Assembly (NCBI RefSeq): GCF_024586455.1
Contig: NC_065923.1
Location: 67,677,076-67,741,075 of the forward strand
Length of the DNA: 64,000 nt
Direction of reading: 5' to 3'
Origin: Bactrocera neohumeralis
Taxonomy: Eukaryota; Arthropoda; Insecta; Diptera; Tephritidae
The notes beneath the pieces are model-generated. The model worked only from the letters and a program-made list of their open reading frames with translations, did no database searches and was not told the DNA's origin. Positions 23,253-36,473 of the stretch are shown here, in pieces (position 1 is the stretch's first letter; every line of letters begins with the position of its first letter). The translations under genes and the position numbers were made by a program.

Positions 23253-25811
23253 TCACTTATTATTGTACATTGATGCAATGGCAGGGTCCTCAGTCTCATA
23301 TATGATTAGCACTTCACGAAATTTATCCAGTAGCTGTAAAAGTTCAGCTGGACGTAAGCTTTGAAAGTACATAATCTCTTCGAGGTGATGTTCGCTCTTA
23401 AAATAACCGGCCTGATAGAGTTTCACCAACAACGAGAGATCATCGATGTTCGTTGAGGCGGGTATACGACGTATGGCCGCACGATCGGCATCATTGAAAA
23501 CCGATAGTAGCTCTTTAATGCGTTCCTCATCTTCGATGGAGGCGATACTGTCACAATTCTCTGTGCTTATGGAGGCAGTCATGCTGTGTGTATATGCAAA
23601 TAAATATGTTATGTGAAGTTTGAGATTTATTTGAAAAATAAAATAAAATAAAAGAAAATTAAAAAAATTAAAAAAAAAAAATAAAAAATAAATAGATAAA
23701 TAAAAATAAAAAAAAAAAATAAATAAATAAAAATAAAAAAAATAAAAAAAAATAAAAAAAAAATAAAAAAAAAAATAAATAAATAAAAAAAATAAATAAA
23801 AAATAACACGATTCTCACCTATAATTTGACTTGTGACTAGAGGATGGTTGTGCGACAATGTTATCTGATGCTGTTGAACAGCCGCCCGAGTAGCGATCTT
23901 CGGTAATCGAGCGATGACTAGTATGCGGCACTGGCAGTGGTTGGCTGGCGCAGGAGAGCAAGGAGCCGGCATTGCTGTGTTTAACATTAAAAATTAGTAA
24001 ATAATATGAACATTTTACTGACGCAACACTTACAGCTCGTCGTCGCTCACATTCATGCTACGACTCAATGGTGATATCAACAGTTCACCCGTAGCGCCCA
24101 CACCAATTGAACTGTGCGTAGTCGTGCCCTCTTGTAAATCCATTAGCGATGACTTGTGTTCATTAACGCCATCACTACAGGCCGAATAATCGCTGCCCGC
24201 CACGTTCATGGTACTCACGCCGCCATAGAAATCGTCTAAATCGCTCGGCATAAATTGTACATATGTATGCAATTGCATTAGTAAGTGATGTTGCAGCATC
24301 CAGACCACCATTTGTGCGAGCATACCCTGACGCGCCGACTGCTGCAGTGGTGTGGTGAGGTGACCAATAGATGTAGGCAACGAGAAGTGTGCGATAGCAT
24401 CGAAGAGTGACATGCCAGCAAAACGGGCTGAGAATTTCTCAACCAAATGTGATTTTGTATGTAGTGGCGCATCGGGCGCAATAACATAAACATTCGTTTC
24501 GCAAAGCGGATAGATAATGGTGGCTTTACCCCAATAGACCAAATGTGAAACCATTTTGTAAACATGCTCAATACTCATGTCCGCTTCAGAGGCAAGCATT
24601 TGTAAGCTCATTAGCGGTGTGTAGATCTCTACTAGTTGGAGTAGCATGCGCGCAGCGCGCGGTGGCACACAGTCGAGGAGTTCCGCATAGTCCACAAGCA
24701 ACATGCCATGGTAAGGTTTTAACGAACTCAAACAACGATCTATAACCTCAGGATCGACCATGCTACCTTTTTTGTGCAGCTGATGCGCTTTTTGCGGCAA
24801 ACAAAAACTTACCGTTAGGTATTGATTTAACGTTGTATTCAGTAAGCCGGTAGTACATAGATCATGATAGATTGATTTGAGCGCTTGCGCTAAAGTACAA
24901 CGCTCCGTGATGGCGTCAAATGTGCGCTCCAATGGTTGTTGCTGTGAGGAGAGTTCATCATGCGTACGTGCCATAAGCATTGTCTCCTCGGTACAATAAC
25001 TGGCACGTTGTTCTTCGAAACGTAGCGCTAAACCGAGTCGCTTGCTGAGTTCGTAATAGCATTTCACTATGGAATAACTGGCCTGTGCATGTAAAGCGAA
25101 CACAATATTTATAAGCATTTGCTGTGGTTGAGACTTTGGCTGTGGCAATGATGATGCTGTTGCAGTACCGATAGTAGCGCTTGTAGCCGTCGTTGGCGCC
25201 GCAAGTGGTAAAGATGTGTTGGAGGTATTTGAAGCATTACTTGTATTGCCCGCGCTGTTGCGGTGCTCATTGCGCGGTATTAATGTTGGATGTGACACGA
25301 AACGCACATCATTCACTTTTAATTCTAGTTTTTGATTGCACAATTGTTGTTTTACTGCAAATAGTGTTGAGAGCACTTCATCGGTAAACCCTTCCAATTG
25401 ACCTTTGGGCACTGTATTGCAGCAACTATTGTAAACACCAAACACATTAGCGGGTGCAATATTTGGTGGTGGCGCCGTTTGCAATAGTTCATCGCTGCTA
25501 CTAATGGCATATGGATTGCGTTTTCTGCTGGTATCGGAAGAAATTTGTGACACCAGCGATGTCGTTGAACTGCTCATCGCTACATCAACCAGTGGTGGAT
25601 TGTTCAGTACCGGCGCAGATGCCGCCAAGGGCATACTATGCAACGGTGTTTTATCTATATAAAACAAAGAGTATTTGTGGGTGTGAATGAGTTGACAATT
25701 TTTAGCCAGCTATTTACCTTTGTACACATTTTCATAGGGATAACGAAATAAGAGACGGTCTCCTTTGCTGTCCATATAGACGAGCAGCACTGCTATTGGA
25801 TTTACTTCCAT
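23253..25811 (-). CDS. Nprl3: GATOR1 complex subunit NPRL3
   Basis: Subunit of GATOR1 (with Nprl2 and Iml1/DEPDC5), which restrains TORC1 at the lysosome when amino acids are scarce. Exons in order on the - strand: 25811-25718, 25654-24034, 23974-23819, 23583-23253. All junctions have GT-AG ends and keep frame, giving 733 residues. The first exon encodes MEVNPIAVLLVYMDSKGDRL, the family's conserved start of the longin-like N-terminal domain. FTDEVLSTLFAVKQQLCNQK and LKVNDVRFVSHPTLI are strong family matches. The C-terminus (VLIIYETEDPAIASMYN) is also typical. It is longer than human NPRL3 because of Ser/Thr/Asn-rich insertions after about residue 170. The third intron (23584-23818) is only 235 bases and nearly all T on the coding strand. 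Confidence 0.95.
23635..23806. repeat. A-rich low-complexity tract in Nprl3 intron 3
   Basis: AAAT/AAAAAT repeats on the + strand, so poly-T with scattered A on the coding strand. It gives an extended pyrimidine-rich tract within a 235-base intron. Confidence 0.85.
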
Positions 25812-26322
25812 TTACTTTATTTTTTAGGAGAAAGTTAAATTTAATTGCAATTGCGATTTCTTATAAGCTAGGAAACAGCTGTATTGATTGACTGCATTGC
25901 TGATAAGAAATGCTACTTCTTTCGTTACCAGGCAACGACATTCACAATGTATTGGAAATGTTGAAATGTTCAAAAATCTTGTTTTGGAAATAGACGTAAT
26001 TCAAGAAAAAATATTAGCAATAAAATAAACAAAAGTTTTTTAAGCAAAGACAAAAAAAGAATGTATTAATAAATCATAAATTCTGAATGCAGCAAAAAAT
26101 TTCTCGCTTAGTGTTATTATTATTTTGAATTGACAACATTGTTCACAGCTGTCATTGTTTTATTTTTGTGTCATATTTCCCGGCCGAAGAAATAGTTACT
26201 CCAATATTTTTTATCGTAGTACTCGTTAAGTAGCACAGTTTCCGCTTTTAATTAACACATTAATTATGTATTAATTAGTGAGTGTAACATTTAAGATTAA
26301 GCCACAAGAAGCAGTGTAGAAA
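25812..26322. promoter_or_regulatory. Divergent promoter region, Nprl3 / TMEM161
   Basis: Only 511 bases separate the start codons of two divergently transcribed genes. The interval is AT-rich with scattered CAGCTG boxes (25876, 26147) and no open frame or obvious TATA box on either side. Both core promoters and 5' UTRs must lie here or within untranslated exons inside it. Confidence 0.6.
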
Positions 26323-28501
26323 ATGGTGTGTAAAAATATATGGAAATTTTATTTCATAGTTGAAGTATATATAGATTTCAAATTGTCACTTAACTAAGTG
26401 GAGCGCACATTTTTTCGCAATATGCAAGAAATATTTATGAAAATGATGCCAAAAATAGATTGATAGCGCTCTAGTGTTGCTAGCGTACTTTCTTGGGCTG
26501 CACTTAAGTAACAACGACCTGCTCTATACACTCTCTCTAAAATTATATTTTCCAGGCAGTGCTCGGTGCACAATTGGTGCTTACACTTTTAACGTTGAGT
26601 GTTATACAAAAGATAAGTCCACATTTTTCCTTTGCCAAGTGGTTATTATGCGCGACAGGCCTTTATAGATATTTACATCCTTCGGACGATGAGCTGCGTA
26701 CGTTAGCTGGTGTGCCTAAGGAGAAGCATACGAAAGGTGGCGGCAAAGGTAATAAGGGATATGAAGCACGAAATGGCACAGGACAATTTCACATACCACG
26801 TAACTTAGAAGTGCAACTTGAGACAACACCAGTGGTGGCACGCGATGTTGTGCATCTCAGATATTACACCGAATACCAGTGGCTGGTCGATTTTAGCGTT
26901 TATGCAGCAGTTGTGTATATTTTATCAGAGGTATAGGAAAAAATATATTTTTCTGCATGCTAAATCAATTGTTTGCTTTTCTGCAGGTCTATCACTACTA
27001 TTTTCCACTGAAAAATGAGTTCAACCTAAGCATGATTTGGTGCCTGTTGGTTGTCTTCTTTTCGCTGTAAGTATGTTTTACTTTTAATCTTTATTCTTTT
27101 ATAATAAAACTTATATGCCGTTTAGCAAACTACTCTCGTCGCTTACATGGTTGTATTTTCAAAATGAAGAGTCGATCGGTGAACGTTCCATGGTCATAGT
27201 CGCCTGCTTAGTTTATCTACTTATTTCCATGATTGTGCTCATCATCGATGAACGCCACCTTGAGACGGGGCTGGAACACGCATACAGTAGCTTTAACGCG
27301 AGCGCTTCAGAGTTCCTTACGGCACAGGGTTTGCCCTCATCGTGAGTTATTTCTTTTAATTATATATATATATAATATTTTTTATCAGTATGCTATATTT
27401 GTAGTGGTCCCGCATCCAAGCTGATTGTGAAACTCTGCATGGCAGTTTGTTGCGGCCTTTTAGGTGCAATCTTCACCTTCCCAGGTTTACGCATGGCAAA
27501 AATGCATTGGGACTCTTTGAAATACTGTAGCGGTCGCAAAACATTGCAACTGCTACTCAACATCAGTTTTATCTTGCCTTTCCTGCTGATAATACTCTGG
27601 ATCAGACCAATAAGCAGAGAGTATCTGACTGAGCGTGTATTCGAGGGCATGCAGAAACCATTGTATGTTTAAAAAATCATAAGTACTACATATTAAGTTG
27701 TCATTTTCAAATATTATTTTTAGACTTTCAGTGGAGGCGTTTGAAACAATGCGCCTGATTATTGTCGTTTTAGTAGTTTTACTACGTTTTGCCTTAATAC
27801 CCATCTATTTGCAATCTTATTTAAACCTAGCGCATGACAAAATTATCGACTTACGCAAAGAAGCTGGTCGCATTACAAATGTAGAGTATCAGAAGAAGGT
27901 ATAAACGCGCAATAATAAACTTAATTACTGTTATTAACTGCTACTTTGCCATTCTAACGCAGATTTCCTCCATATTCTACTACCTGTGCGTGGTCACACT
28001 GCAATTCGCCGCACCGCTACTGCTCTGCTTATATCTCACTTTGATGTACAAAAGCTTAGGTGAATTTACTTGGGCTGGCATACTGAAAAGCAGCAACAGC
28101 AGCAGCATTTGCACAGATATGTGTCCGTTAAGCGAGGCGCCTTTGGTCGCTGATGAAGTGGAGTTGGCAAGTACGACAGCTTTGCCGCCAGTTGCCACAA
28201 CAATAATGAGCAGCATGCCGGCGTCCGATAGTGGTGAACATATTCAGGGCGAAGATTTCAATATTTTAGAATCTGCAAATGCTATACATGCGCAATGGAT
28301 CAGTTTAAAAAATGTATGCAAAAATGTCATGCGATATTTTTTATGTACCATCATCTCATGCGTTATTTTTTTTTTTTACAGGTTTTCAACGCTGACGTGT
28401 ACAAGGGTTTTCTGGGCTTTGCCAGCTGGTGGAGTTATTTTACACTTTTCACCTCTTCAGCTTTGGGTATTGTGTACCAATCATATTTTAGCACAACGTA
28501 A
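26323..28501 (+). CDS. TMEM161A/B family multi-pass membrane protein
   Basis: Orthologue of vertebrate TMEM161A/B; in flies a single gene is expected. Eight coding exons: 26323-26325 (ATG only), 26556-26930, 26987-27066, 27126-27341, 27405-27662, 27724-27898, 27963-28313 and 28382-28501. All have GT-AG ends and keep phase, giving 525 residues. Family blocks seen are QLVLTLLTLSVIQKISPH, RYYTEYQWLVDF, GAIFTFPGLRMAKMHWDSL and YLNLAHDKIIDLRKEAGRI. Roughly eight hydrophobic segments fit a polytopic membrane protein. A Ser/Ala/Thr-rich loop near residues 390-450 is longer than in human. The first coding exon carries only the start codon, so the start relies on the ATG|GCA junction. The molecular function of the family is not settled. 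Confidence 0.9.
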
Positions 28502-28849
28502 AACTGCATTTGTGTTGACAGTCAAGAATGCATATTTACATTATGTCGCATTTTTTCGAATTTGTTATAATTTTGAAAGTTTTTTTTAGCATATTATGTA
28601 ATTTTTGTGCGCATTTAGCAATTTTTTTCAAATTGTTTATAATTTTGAAATGATTTTTGTAACATATTATGTCACATATTTTATTTTTACGTTTAAATTT
28701 AAACTATTTCTCCTACATACATACATACATACATGTATATGTACGTTCACAACAAACTAATAAGCCATAAATAGTTTAATTTTTTAGTTTTAAGTTTCAA
28801 GTATTTTGTTTTATGCGTGTTTGATATTATTTGTTTATTAAAAGCTGGC

Positions 28850-28855
28850 AATAAA
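28850..28855 (+). terminator. Poly(A) signal AATAAA, TMEM161
   Basis: Canonical hexamer about 350 bases after the TMEM161 stop codon, in AT-rich 3' UTR. Confidence 0.5.
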
Positions 28856-28915
28856 AAACATTTAAAACAAAAATCGTAAAATTGGTTGTCTTATGCTGCG
28901 CAACAGCAACAAAAA

Positions 28916-29235
28916 TTTTAATGGAAATGTCGGAGACCCTATAAAAATAATATATAATTGGTCAGCGTGATGAGTTGAGTCGATTTAACCATTTCCGTCT
29001 ATTCATCTGAAGATCAAAATCAAGTTCTTGTATGAAAAATTTTTTTATTTGAGAAAAAATCGCCTGAAATTTGGCAGTCCAAGAAAGTGCTACAATATAC
29101 AAACAAGTTGTTCAGATCGGACCACTATAGCATATAGCTGCACTACAAACTCAACAATAAAATCAAATTTTTGTATGGATTTTTTTTTTATTTGTGAAGG
29201 GTATTACAGCCTTGGCGCAAGAGAAGTTAACTTTG
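28916..29235 (+). repeat. Dispersed tandem-structured repeat, copy C
   Basis: Starts with 'AATGTCGGAGACCCTATAAA' and 'GAGTCGATTTAACCATTTC' and has two CATATAGCTG / 'TTTTTGTATGGA' subunits. It is shorter than copies D and E. It lies between the convergent TMEM161 and Hem genes. Confidence 0.75.
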
Positions 29236-29342
29236 TTGCTTGTTTAGGTTAGTAAACATTTTAAATTCACCACAAAGATGCATAACAACGCGTTTAAAAA
29301 AAAATGTTGAATAAAAACACGTTTCTACGAAAGTTTTAATAC

Positions 29343-29348
29343 TTTATT
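29343..29348 (-). terminator. Poly(A) signal on minus strand, Hem
   Basis: TTTATT on the + strand is AATAAA on the - strand, about 290 bases past the Hem stop codon. Confidence 0.45.
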
Positions 29349-29637
29349 TTAGTATGTTTATATAGATAAAGATAGTTATAAATAAGCTGGAAATAATGCC
29401 TTTACTGCTAAATATATATTTTTTTCATATATATATATAATTATGTTGTATAATGTATTCTATAATTACATATAAATGCAGAAATAGAATGTAGAGTGGA
29501 CAGCAAAAGACATAGAGTAAATACTTTTCAAGTCACTTGCAAGTATTGTGCAAATATAAACTGCTTAAATTACTAATCCAACATTAACGCCAAATCTTTA
29601 AACTTACTTATATTCGTTTGTGACACTTTTGTGACGC

Positions 29638-32600
29638 TTAAAGTCCCAACATTTGTTCCTGCTTGTAGACCGCATGATATGCATTGCGTATGAGCACATA
29701 TGGGAAACAAGATTCCAGCAAATCCATCGTGAGGAAAGGCGATTGTTTAACAATCTCGTCCAAGAGCAAATACACCGATTCGCGATTACGTGTCGCCTCT
29801 TTGTCCGATTCCTGACCCAAACGCAATAGCGATGAGCTCGCCAATGCCAAGAACTCTTTCATGCGATCCTCTATGTCGTTCTCACCGCAAATGGTGAATA
29901 GCGCGCCGAATATATTATTGATCGCCACTGCCATGCAGTGTGTATTATTCGAATGCCCGTCGATGGAGGCGCGATAGAATGACGTTTCGTTGCGTGCCAA
30001 TTTCGGTATAGAGACAGCAACGAAAACCATCAACAAACATGACACTAAATGTTCGCCTTCATCGAAATCGGGTTTTTTCGATTTCAAAGTGCTGGTTAGC
30101 GTCGGATCGACTTTACACGGCAAGCCAGCGGCCGAGGCCATTTCGGAAGCGACGCGTATTTGATCGCCACCTGGTAAATGCTCTTGAAAATCACGCACTG
30201 AACTAAGTAAGAATGGTATACGCTTCTCAAGCACATCGACGAGCGCTTCATGTACCAAATTACGGAAGCAAAGTATCACACCGATGAGCGTCATGCGTTG
30301 TAGTACGCTGTCGACATCATGTAAACGTTTGAATTGTTCTTTCATTACCTCGGGTTTGTCGAAACTTGTGCGTAGCAGTATGAGCACATCCTTGTTGGAG
30401 GCAACATGTTGTTTGAGCTCTTGCACTTGATTGGAAATGTGCCACATGAGTGTTTCATTTAGCGATTTTATGCCATAGGGACCGACAAGTTCGGCCAATG
30501 AACGTAATTCGTTGAGGTCGGAGAATTCTTGTGGATTAAAAGGCACCCAGCCTTCGGGCGATATGGGCACAAATGCTTTCTGATTCATGGAGAAAACTAT
30601 ATTGCCGGAGGAGACGCGACGCACTAGTACCTCGCTGTACCTGTAGAGTAGAAACGTAAAAACAGAAAAATTTTAAATGTTTTTATTGAAAAAAATATAT
30701 ATACCATGTATTATATAATGCCGCTATGGTCTTCTCGCCATGCGAATCTAAATTCTGCGTTTGCTGCAACAGACAGTTGTTGAATACACGTGTTATGTCG
30801 ATATGCACATAATTCTCCACGGTCTGTAGCACATTCATGTATGCGCGCACAGTGGCTAGCAGTTCCGATGGTTTTGCAATTTCCATGGTCTCCTGATTGA
30901 ACATGACCATGCCGACGAGATCTCTCGAGAAACGATGCTCCAAATTCTGACAAAGATATTCGCGCGGTGCAAATGCAAATTCCCACACATTCACCGTCGG
31001 ACAGTAATTGATGGCAAAGCACAACTCGGTCAGTGCCATATGCAATTTGTCCATTGTGGTCAAGTCTTCGCGTGTTTTGCGATACGACTCATCACCCGGT
31101 TTACGTATATCGTCGAATTGCTTTTTGGCTTTGTCCTTCTTTTTGCGCGCTGATTGCACTGATAGTATTTTGGCACAGTGTTTCGGCAACAGTGCATCGG
31201 CCATTGTGCATTGCTCATCACATATGGTTGTTATAATATTCTTGGCTTCCTTAGCCATCTCTTCCAAGAAGATGTTAACTACACTAAGCGAACGCTCGCG
31301 TATGTGATGACGCTCTTCGGGGCACATTTCATGCGTACAATTCTGGAAGTGACTGCAAATCAAGGGAAATGCAATAATGTAACGATTTTGTGCCGGAAAT
31401 TCCAAACACATGTGGAATTGATCGTCAAACATTTTATTGTAGAAACAGAAAATACTTAAATCAGAGGTCTCAACGAGTATCTCGTCTAAGTTATCCACAA
31501 CGCGTGTGTGGAAAACCATAGAGTCTAGCAAACGTGCCAATTCGACATTTTCCGTTATGCGCAGCGCGGCTTTACTGACGCTCATGTATGTTTGCAAGCG
31601 AAACCAATCCAGCCGAAAAGCACGAAAATCAAATAATTCATTGTCCTCCACTTGTTTCACAGTCAAACTTGAAGCGGTGTTATACAACGAAGACAATATG
31701 ACACTTTCATCCTCCGGACAAACTTGCAAACTTTGCATGCGTATGTTGAGATCGATCGAGTCGAACCCGGAGAGATATTGCACGTAATAGCGTTGCATAA
31801 CTTGACTGTATTTGCGGACAAGAGCGCGCAGTTCCTCCATATGAAAGAGTAATTCTGGCAATTGACGATCAACAAGGTCCTCATTGGATTTACCTGCATT
31901 AAGAATATGTTAAAGAAATTAATAAGAAAATATTTTTGTAATTTAAAACGAAAATACCTTTATTCTTCGTCACTGGCGGATTATCGTTGTGCCGCAATAG
32001 CCATAGTATTTCATCACGCGCCAAGCATAAGCCAATAAATATGAAAATTGCCTTTGGTCCCAACAAGCCGGGCTGATCAGTCATTATAAGCGCCAGCTCT
32101 TTCAAGGCGGTACGCAAAAATTTACGCCGTTCACGATGCATCAGCGCTGCTTTCTGTGTTGCCACAGCATATGCTTCCTTTACCTCGCCAATGCGTTTGC
32201 TATAACCTTTGATGCCGTCAAAGGTGCTCTGTATGTATTGATGTATTTGCAATACTTCATCACGAAACAATGCAATTACCCAACTCGATTCTAAAGCAGA
32301 TATCCAAATTTTATTTACCTCCTGATACTGTCCGAGCATTTGATGATTCAGCAACAAGCCAAAAATTATCCAACGATCCATTGCTTCAAGTGAAACATAC
32401 TCACAAGACATTGTGTCGGTACGCACAGCTTTTAGCAATATTGCTGGATTACCCACTAAACTGAGTTTTTGCATTTCACGCCATTTATCAGCTGGCAAAT
32501 TTCTTAGCGGATAAATTGCGATAAGCGAACGCAGTGCATTTGTTAGCAAACGCTGATGCGGTATGAACTCTTCCGATAAACGTTTCAGCGGCACTTCATA

Positions 32601-33136
32601 ATCTAATATCATTTGGCCCAGACGTGGAAACCCCGAATCTGCTTGATTATTCTGCAGTTCGTAGGCTGCATTATAGAGTCCCAAAACGGCTTTGCGATCA
32701 TCAACGCGTGACAGCAGTATCATTAATGATACATATGTAACTACTAAATCCAAATAATGTTTTGTCAACTCAAATTCTGTGTAATATCCAAGTGTATCTG
32801 GCAAGCATCCATTGTGGTGAGCAATTCGCAGACATTATCTTTAAAATCTAACAAATCAACAAAAGTGTGATAATACAGGGAGAGCGATTTAATAATTTCC
32901 GCTTTTATATTCACTATTGCATTCAAACCCTTTACATCGATGTTGGGGAAACGCTTTACAATAAATTTAATAGATGACTCAAGCGATTTGTCAGAGAGGA
33001 AACCTGGCTTGGATTTGGTATCGCCGCAAGCTTTTTTAATATTATATATACGCGTTAATATACCCAGACCACGATCGTTGAGTATCACCAGCTTTTCAGC
33101 TATTTTCTGTTGATTTGGATAAATTGGGCGTGCCAT
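29638..33136 (-). CDS. Hem: HEM/NAP1 (kette), WAVE regulatory complex subunit
   Basis: Nck-associated protein 1 homologue. It forms the platform of the WAVE regulatory complex with Sra-1, Abi, HSPC300 and SCAR, and links Rac to Arp2/3 actin nucleation at the plasma membrane. Coding exons on the - strand: 33136-31958, 31893-30705, 30640-29638. Splice junctions keep frame (KG|KSNEDL; TW|YSEVL). Family blocks include QKIAEKLVILNDRGLGILTR, MQRYYVQYLSGFDSIDLN, CPEERHHIRERSLS, DITRVFNNCLLQQTQ and MDLLESCFPYVLIRNAYHAV. There are no catalytic residues. About 1,123 residues are expected, matching the family (about 1,125). One defect: near 32772-32774 the frame breaks after HLDITQN because a T run is one base short, and the correct frame (FELTKHYLDLV) resumes at once. 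Confidence 0.93.
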
Positions 33137-36100
33137 TGTGGCGGTCTGCTCTGCTTTTCCAATTTGCTATTGCAACAATTCAATAAGCGCGACCGCCGCA
33201 CCTACACTTCACTACCCTACACTTGCTGTGATCGTCTTTTGTAGTATTGGAATGTATTTTAAATGAAAACTTCACTTGATTATTATTTCTAATAATGTTT
33301 TAAACACTTTGTACTTAATTAATTTTGATTATAAACATTTTTTAATTGGAAATTTGTCAAATTTTCTGCAGAACCAATTCTTTCGTCTATCACTTCCTAT
33401 TTATAATTTTTCTTTGCTCATGTATTCGTTGATAATTGCCTGAACGCAGGGTTGCATTGAAATAAATGATAAAATTTCGATGATTTACAATTAGGGTGGT
33501 GCAGTTTTCTAATATTTAAATTAAAAATTATAAAAATAATAATATTTTGAACAAAATTAAAATTTTCAATTTTCAATCAAAATTTGAATATTAATACAAT
33601 TTTTATAGGCATCAAAAATATTTTTATAGTAATGCATAGCTTGACATTAAAGTTTAGCTTTTTACAGGTTATGTTCAAAATCAGAACTGAAAAAAATATT
33701 GCAAATTTTCAACTTTAAACGCGAATATCTCGAAAACTATAAGCTTCCTGCTGCTATAACCTTATATATTCGTGATCTGGAGAGTCTCCTCTATCCGACC
33801 ATACCCATTTTATTCCCGAAATCCTGGGACGGTATACTAAAGCCGACCCCTGACTTTTATGAAGTACTCCAATCGACTGAGAAGTGGAGGGAAATAGAAA
33901 CTTTTAACATTTAAAACATGCATTAAATTTAAAAACGTTTAATAATTGAATCTGTAATAAAAACTGAAGCTCTATGAGGCTATAGATGGTAGGTATGATC
34001 TGCAAAGAAGTTCGATTAAACCGGATATTCCACTAATTTGCGCTCTAGTGATTCTGAAGGTTATGTTGCTCACGTTCACAGTTCGATGTATGTTCGAACT
34101 TCTTTGAGAATATTCAATAAATTTTGGCATCAGACTCTCATCTTGCCTTGAAATAGTTGTTGTGCCAAAAAACATTCCTGAAGGAATTTTGAGGTACGTT
34201 GCCTAGTTTACAACCCTTTACAGGATAAAAATCCGGTTCCTTTTCAGTTAGGTAGACCCGACTGTCATGGTATATGCCCCTACGGTCGTATGTAAACTTT
34301 TAAATGAGGGATTCTTTATGCTTTATATTACTTCCGATCTAATTTAATCTGAAATTTAAAAAAAAATTGTTGTTGTTGTAACTTTCTAGATTAGCTACTG
34401 ACAAACAAAATAATGAAAATTTTCCAAAAGGAATGGTGTTAGGTGTTTGACCGCTGACAACAAAGCGTTACAGCTGCTCGCCAAAGAAAAATGGAAGTAG
34501 AACGGCACGTAACCACCACAACGTGGGTAAGGGCATGTTTTGAGCGCCAATTGATTGACGCTTGCAGAGCGTGAGGAGTTCAAAGAGCGACGTACAACCG
34601 TGACAGTTTCTGGCACAGCATACAGTTGGCAGCTGAGCTGGCGCGGGAGCGCTAAAAGCTGTTTGGCTACAAAGTGCGGTGTCAGCTATGGCACTAGCAG
34701 CAACAACAATAACAACTACACGACCAGAAGGTGCAGTGACAACAGAGAGAAAGCACAACAACAAATCAAACGGTATGGTGTTTGTTTTCATTATTTATTG
34801 ATCATGCGCAATGACGCGAACCTAGCGGAACTCATTTCGAAATGCTGTTAGTATATGTGCGTGTGTTTGTGTGTGTGGAGGAATGAAGAATAGAGTGGAA
34901 ACTTCGTTGGCAGCAAACGCGAAGTGACATTTGGAAGCAGTGTTGATAACTATGAAACGAGCTGGGCCTGAACTGAGTTGAATAAGAGTAGACAGAGTGC
35001 AGAAAGCAAGTTGACGACGTAGACGATGTACGACGATAAGTTTGGGAAGCGAATTTTTCGACCAAAGGAAAAAAATTGTTTGAAAGAAATAACATTAACC
35101 AACTGCTAAATTTTCTACCTTAAAATACTAAAAAAAAACCAAATTCACAATAAAAATATAAGCTAACGGAAATTGCGTGAAAGTGAAATGAGCTAATGCC
35201 GTGTGCGCTGCATTAAAAATGTATGCAGTTGAAACTAAAGCTGCGAAATGTGAAAAATTCCATGTGAAGTAGTCAAAAGTATACACATACCGAGGCACAG
35301 CGCGTACGCATACATATAAATAAGCAGTTGAAAGCAATGTGCTAACGTATATACGCATAACAGTAAACTTTTCCATCAAAAGATATGCATACTTGTATGT
35401 ATGTATATGTATGTAGGCGCTAAAAGCTTTAAAATAAGAAATAATAATAATTTTAATAGGGAATTTACTAATTTTTATACGTGAAAAAAATTATCAAAGC
35501 ATACTTTGTGGCGTTTCAGCGCAGTTGCTTACAGTGGCGAGTGAATAAGCAAAGGAAAACACACACACACGCATACATATGTATATATACCAACACATAC
35601 AAAAAAATCTGCCAGTGCAATTGCCGTGTGAACAAAGGCACCAAGGCACTTAGGAGGCATTCAGGCACAAGCGTACATACACACACACACACATACACAA
35701 CAAAATACACACATGCATACATACGAAAATATATACAAATTTGTAGTGCACACCAGCCGTTACTTGTGATAGGGCAACGAACGAAACCGGGCAAAGCGCA
35801 CAAGTATTATATCAAGTAAAGTCGCATGCAGCGTTTGTGGGTTCAACAGTGCGTATGAGTAATCTGGAATTGGCTGCGGAATTGAATTATAATTTTTAAA
35901 CAGTTAGCCGGCAGGGCTGCATAGTTCAATGGCATGCCCGATGGTGCAACTTTTCGGCTGCTGCAGTTATTATTATTGTTGTGGTTGTTGTTGTTGCGAA
36001 TGTAGGGGTGTTACACGCTGCTGTTAGCAGGCAACGCGTTGACCGTTGCGGTGGCAAGCAAGCGCAACAACAAAAAAAATAAAACAAAAAAGACCGCATG

Positions 36101-36470
36101 TCAGTGCAACAGACAAGAGACAACAACAACAAAGCAAGAAAACACGAGCGAACACACACGCACCTACAAACATATGTTGGAGGCTGTCGTGCGCTGGCAA
36201 CACTGGCACATTTTAATGTGAGCTAAGAAGCAGCAGAAGAAGAAGTAGAAGCAGAAGCCGAAAAGGAAGCAGACAAATAGCGGAAATTGAAGACTTGAAA
36301 AGCCAGGAAGCAGTACGAGTACAACAAGCGCAGGCCAACAATTGATCAAAGCAACAAAGACACAAATTGCAAAAACAACAAGCACTTAAAAGTTATAAGT
36401 AAAACAAAAAACAACAATAAAGCAAAAAAAGTATAAAAATAATAATAAATAGAACACAAAAAGGCTAGTA
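33137..36470. other. Hem promoter, worn repeats and 5' leader-like DNA
   Basis: 33137-33300 should contain the Hem 5' UTR and promoter (- strand). 33660-34350 has repeat-like text, including a 'CCGACTGTCATGGTATATGCC' phrase of a type seen in fly repeats. From about 34440 the DNA is mixed-composition, with GAG/CAACA-rich stretches, (CA)n and ACATACATATGTATA tracts (35560-35740). This is typical of long 5' leaders and promoters of large fly genes, probably for the exon at 36474-37849. No confident coding exon was found here. Confidence 0.45.
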
Positions 36471-36473
36471 TAA

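Noticed and set aside
23627..23987. A frame running through Nprl3 exon 4 and its upstream intron encoding a long Phe/Tyr run
   Set aside because: The hydrophobic run is the T-rich intron 23584-23818. Good GT-AG sites and the family's C-terminus show it is spliced out, and the part over exon 3 is in the wrong frame.
29638..33136. Hem as a processed or dead pseudogene because of its frame break
   Set aside because: Introns, splice sites and the whole remaining reading frame are intact, and only one homopolymer base is missing, so a functional gene with a sequence error is more likely.
35516..35803. Cys/Val/Tyr-rich minus-strand frame
   Set aside because: Arises from (CA)n and ACATACATATG microsatellites and has no conserved motif.
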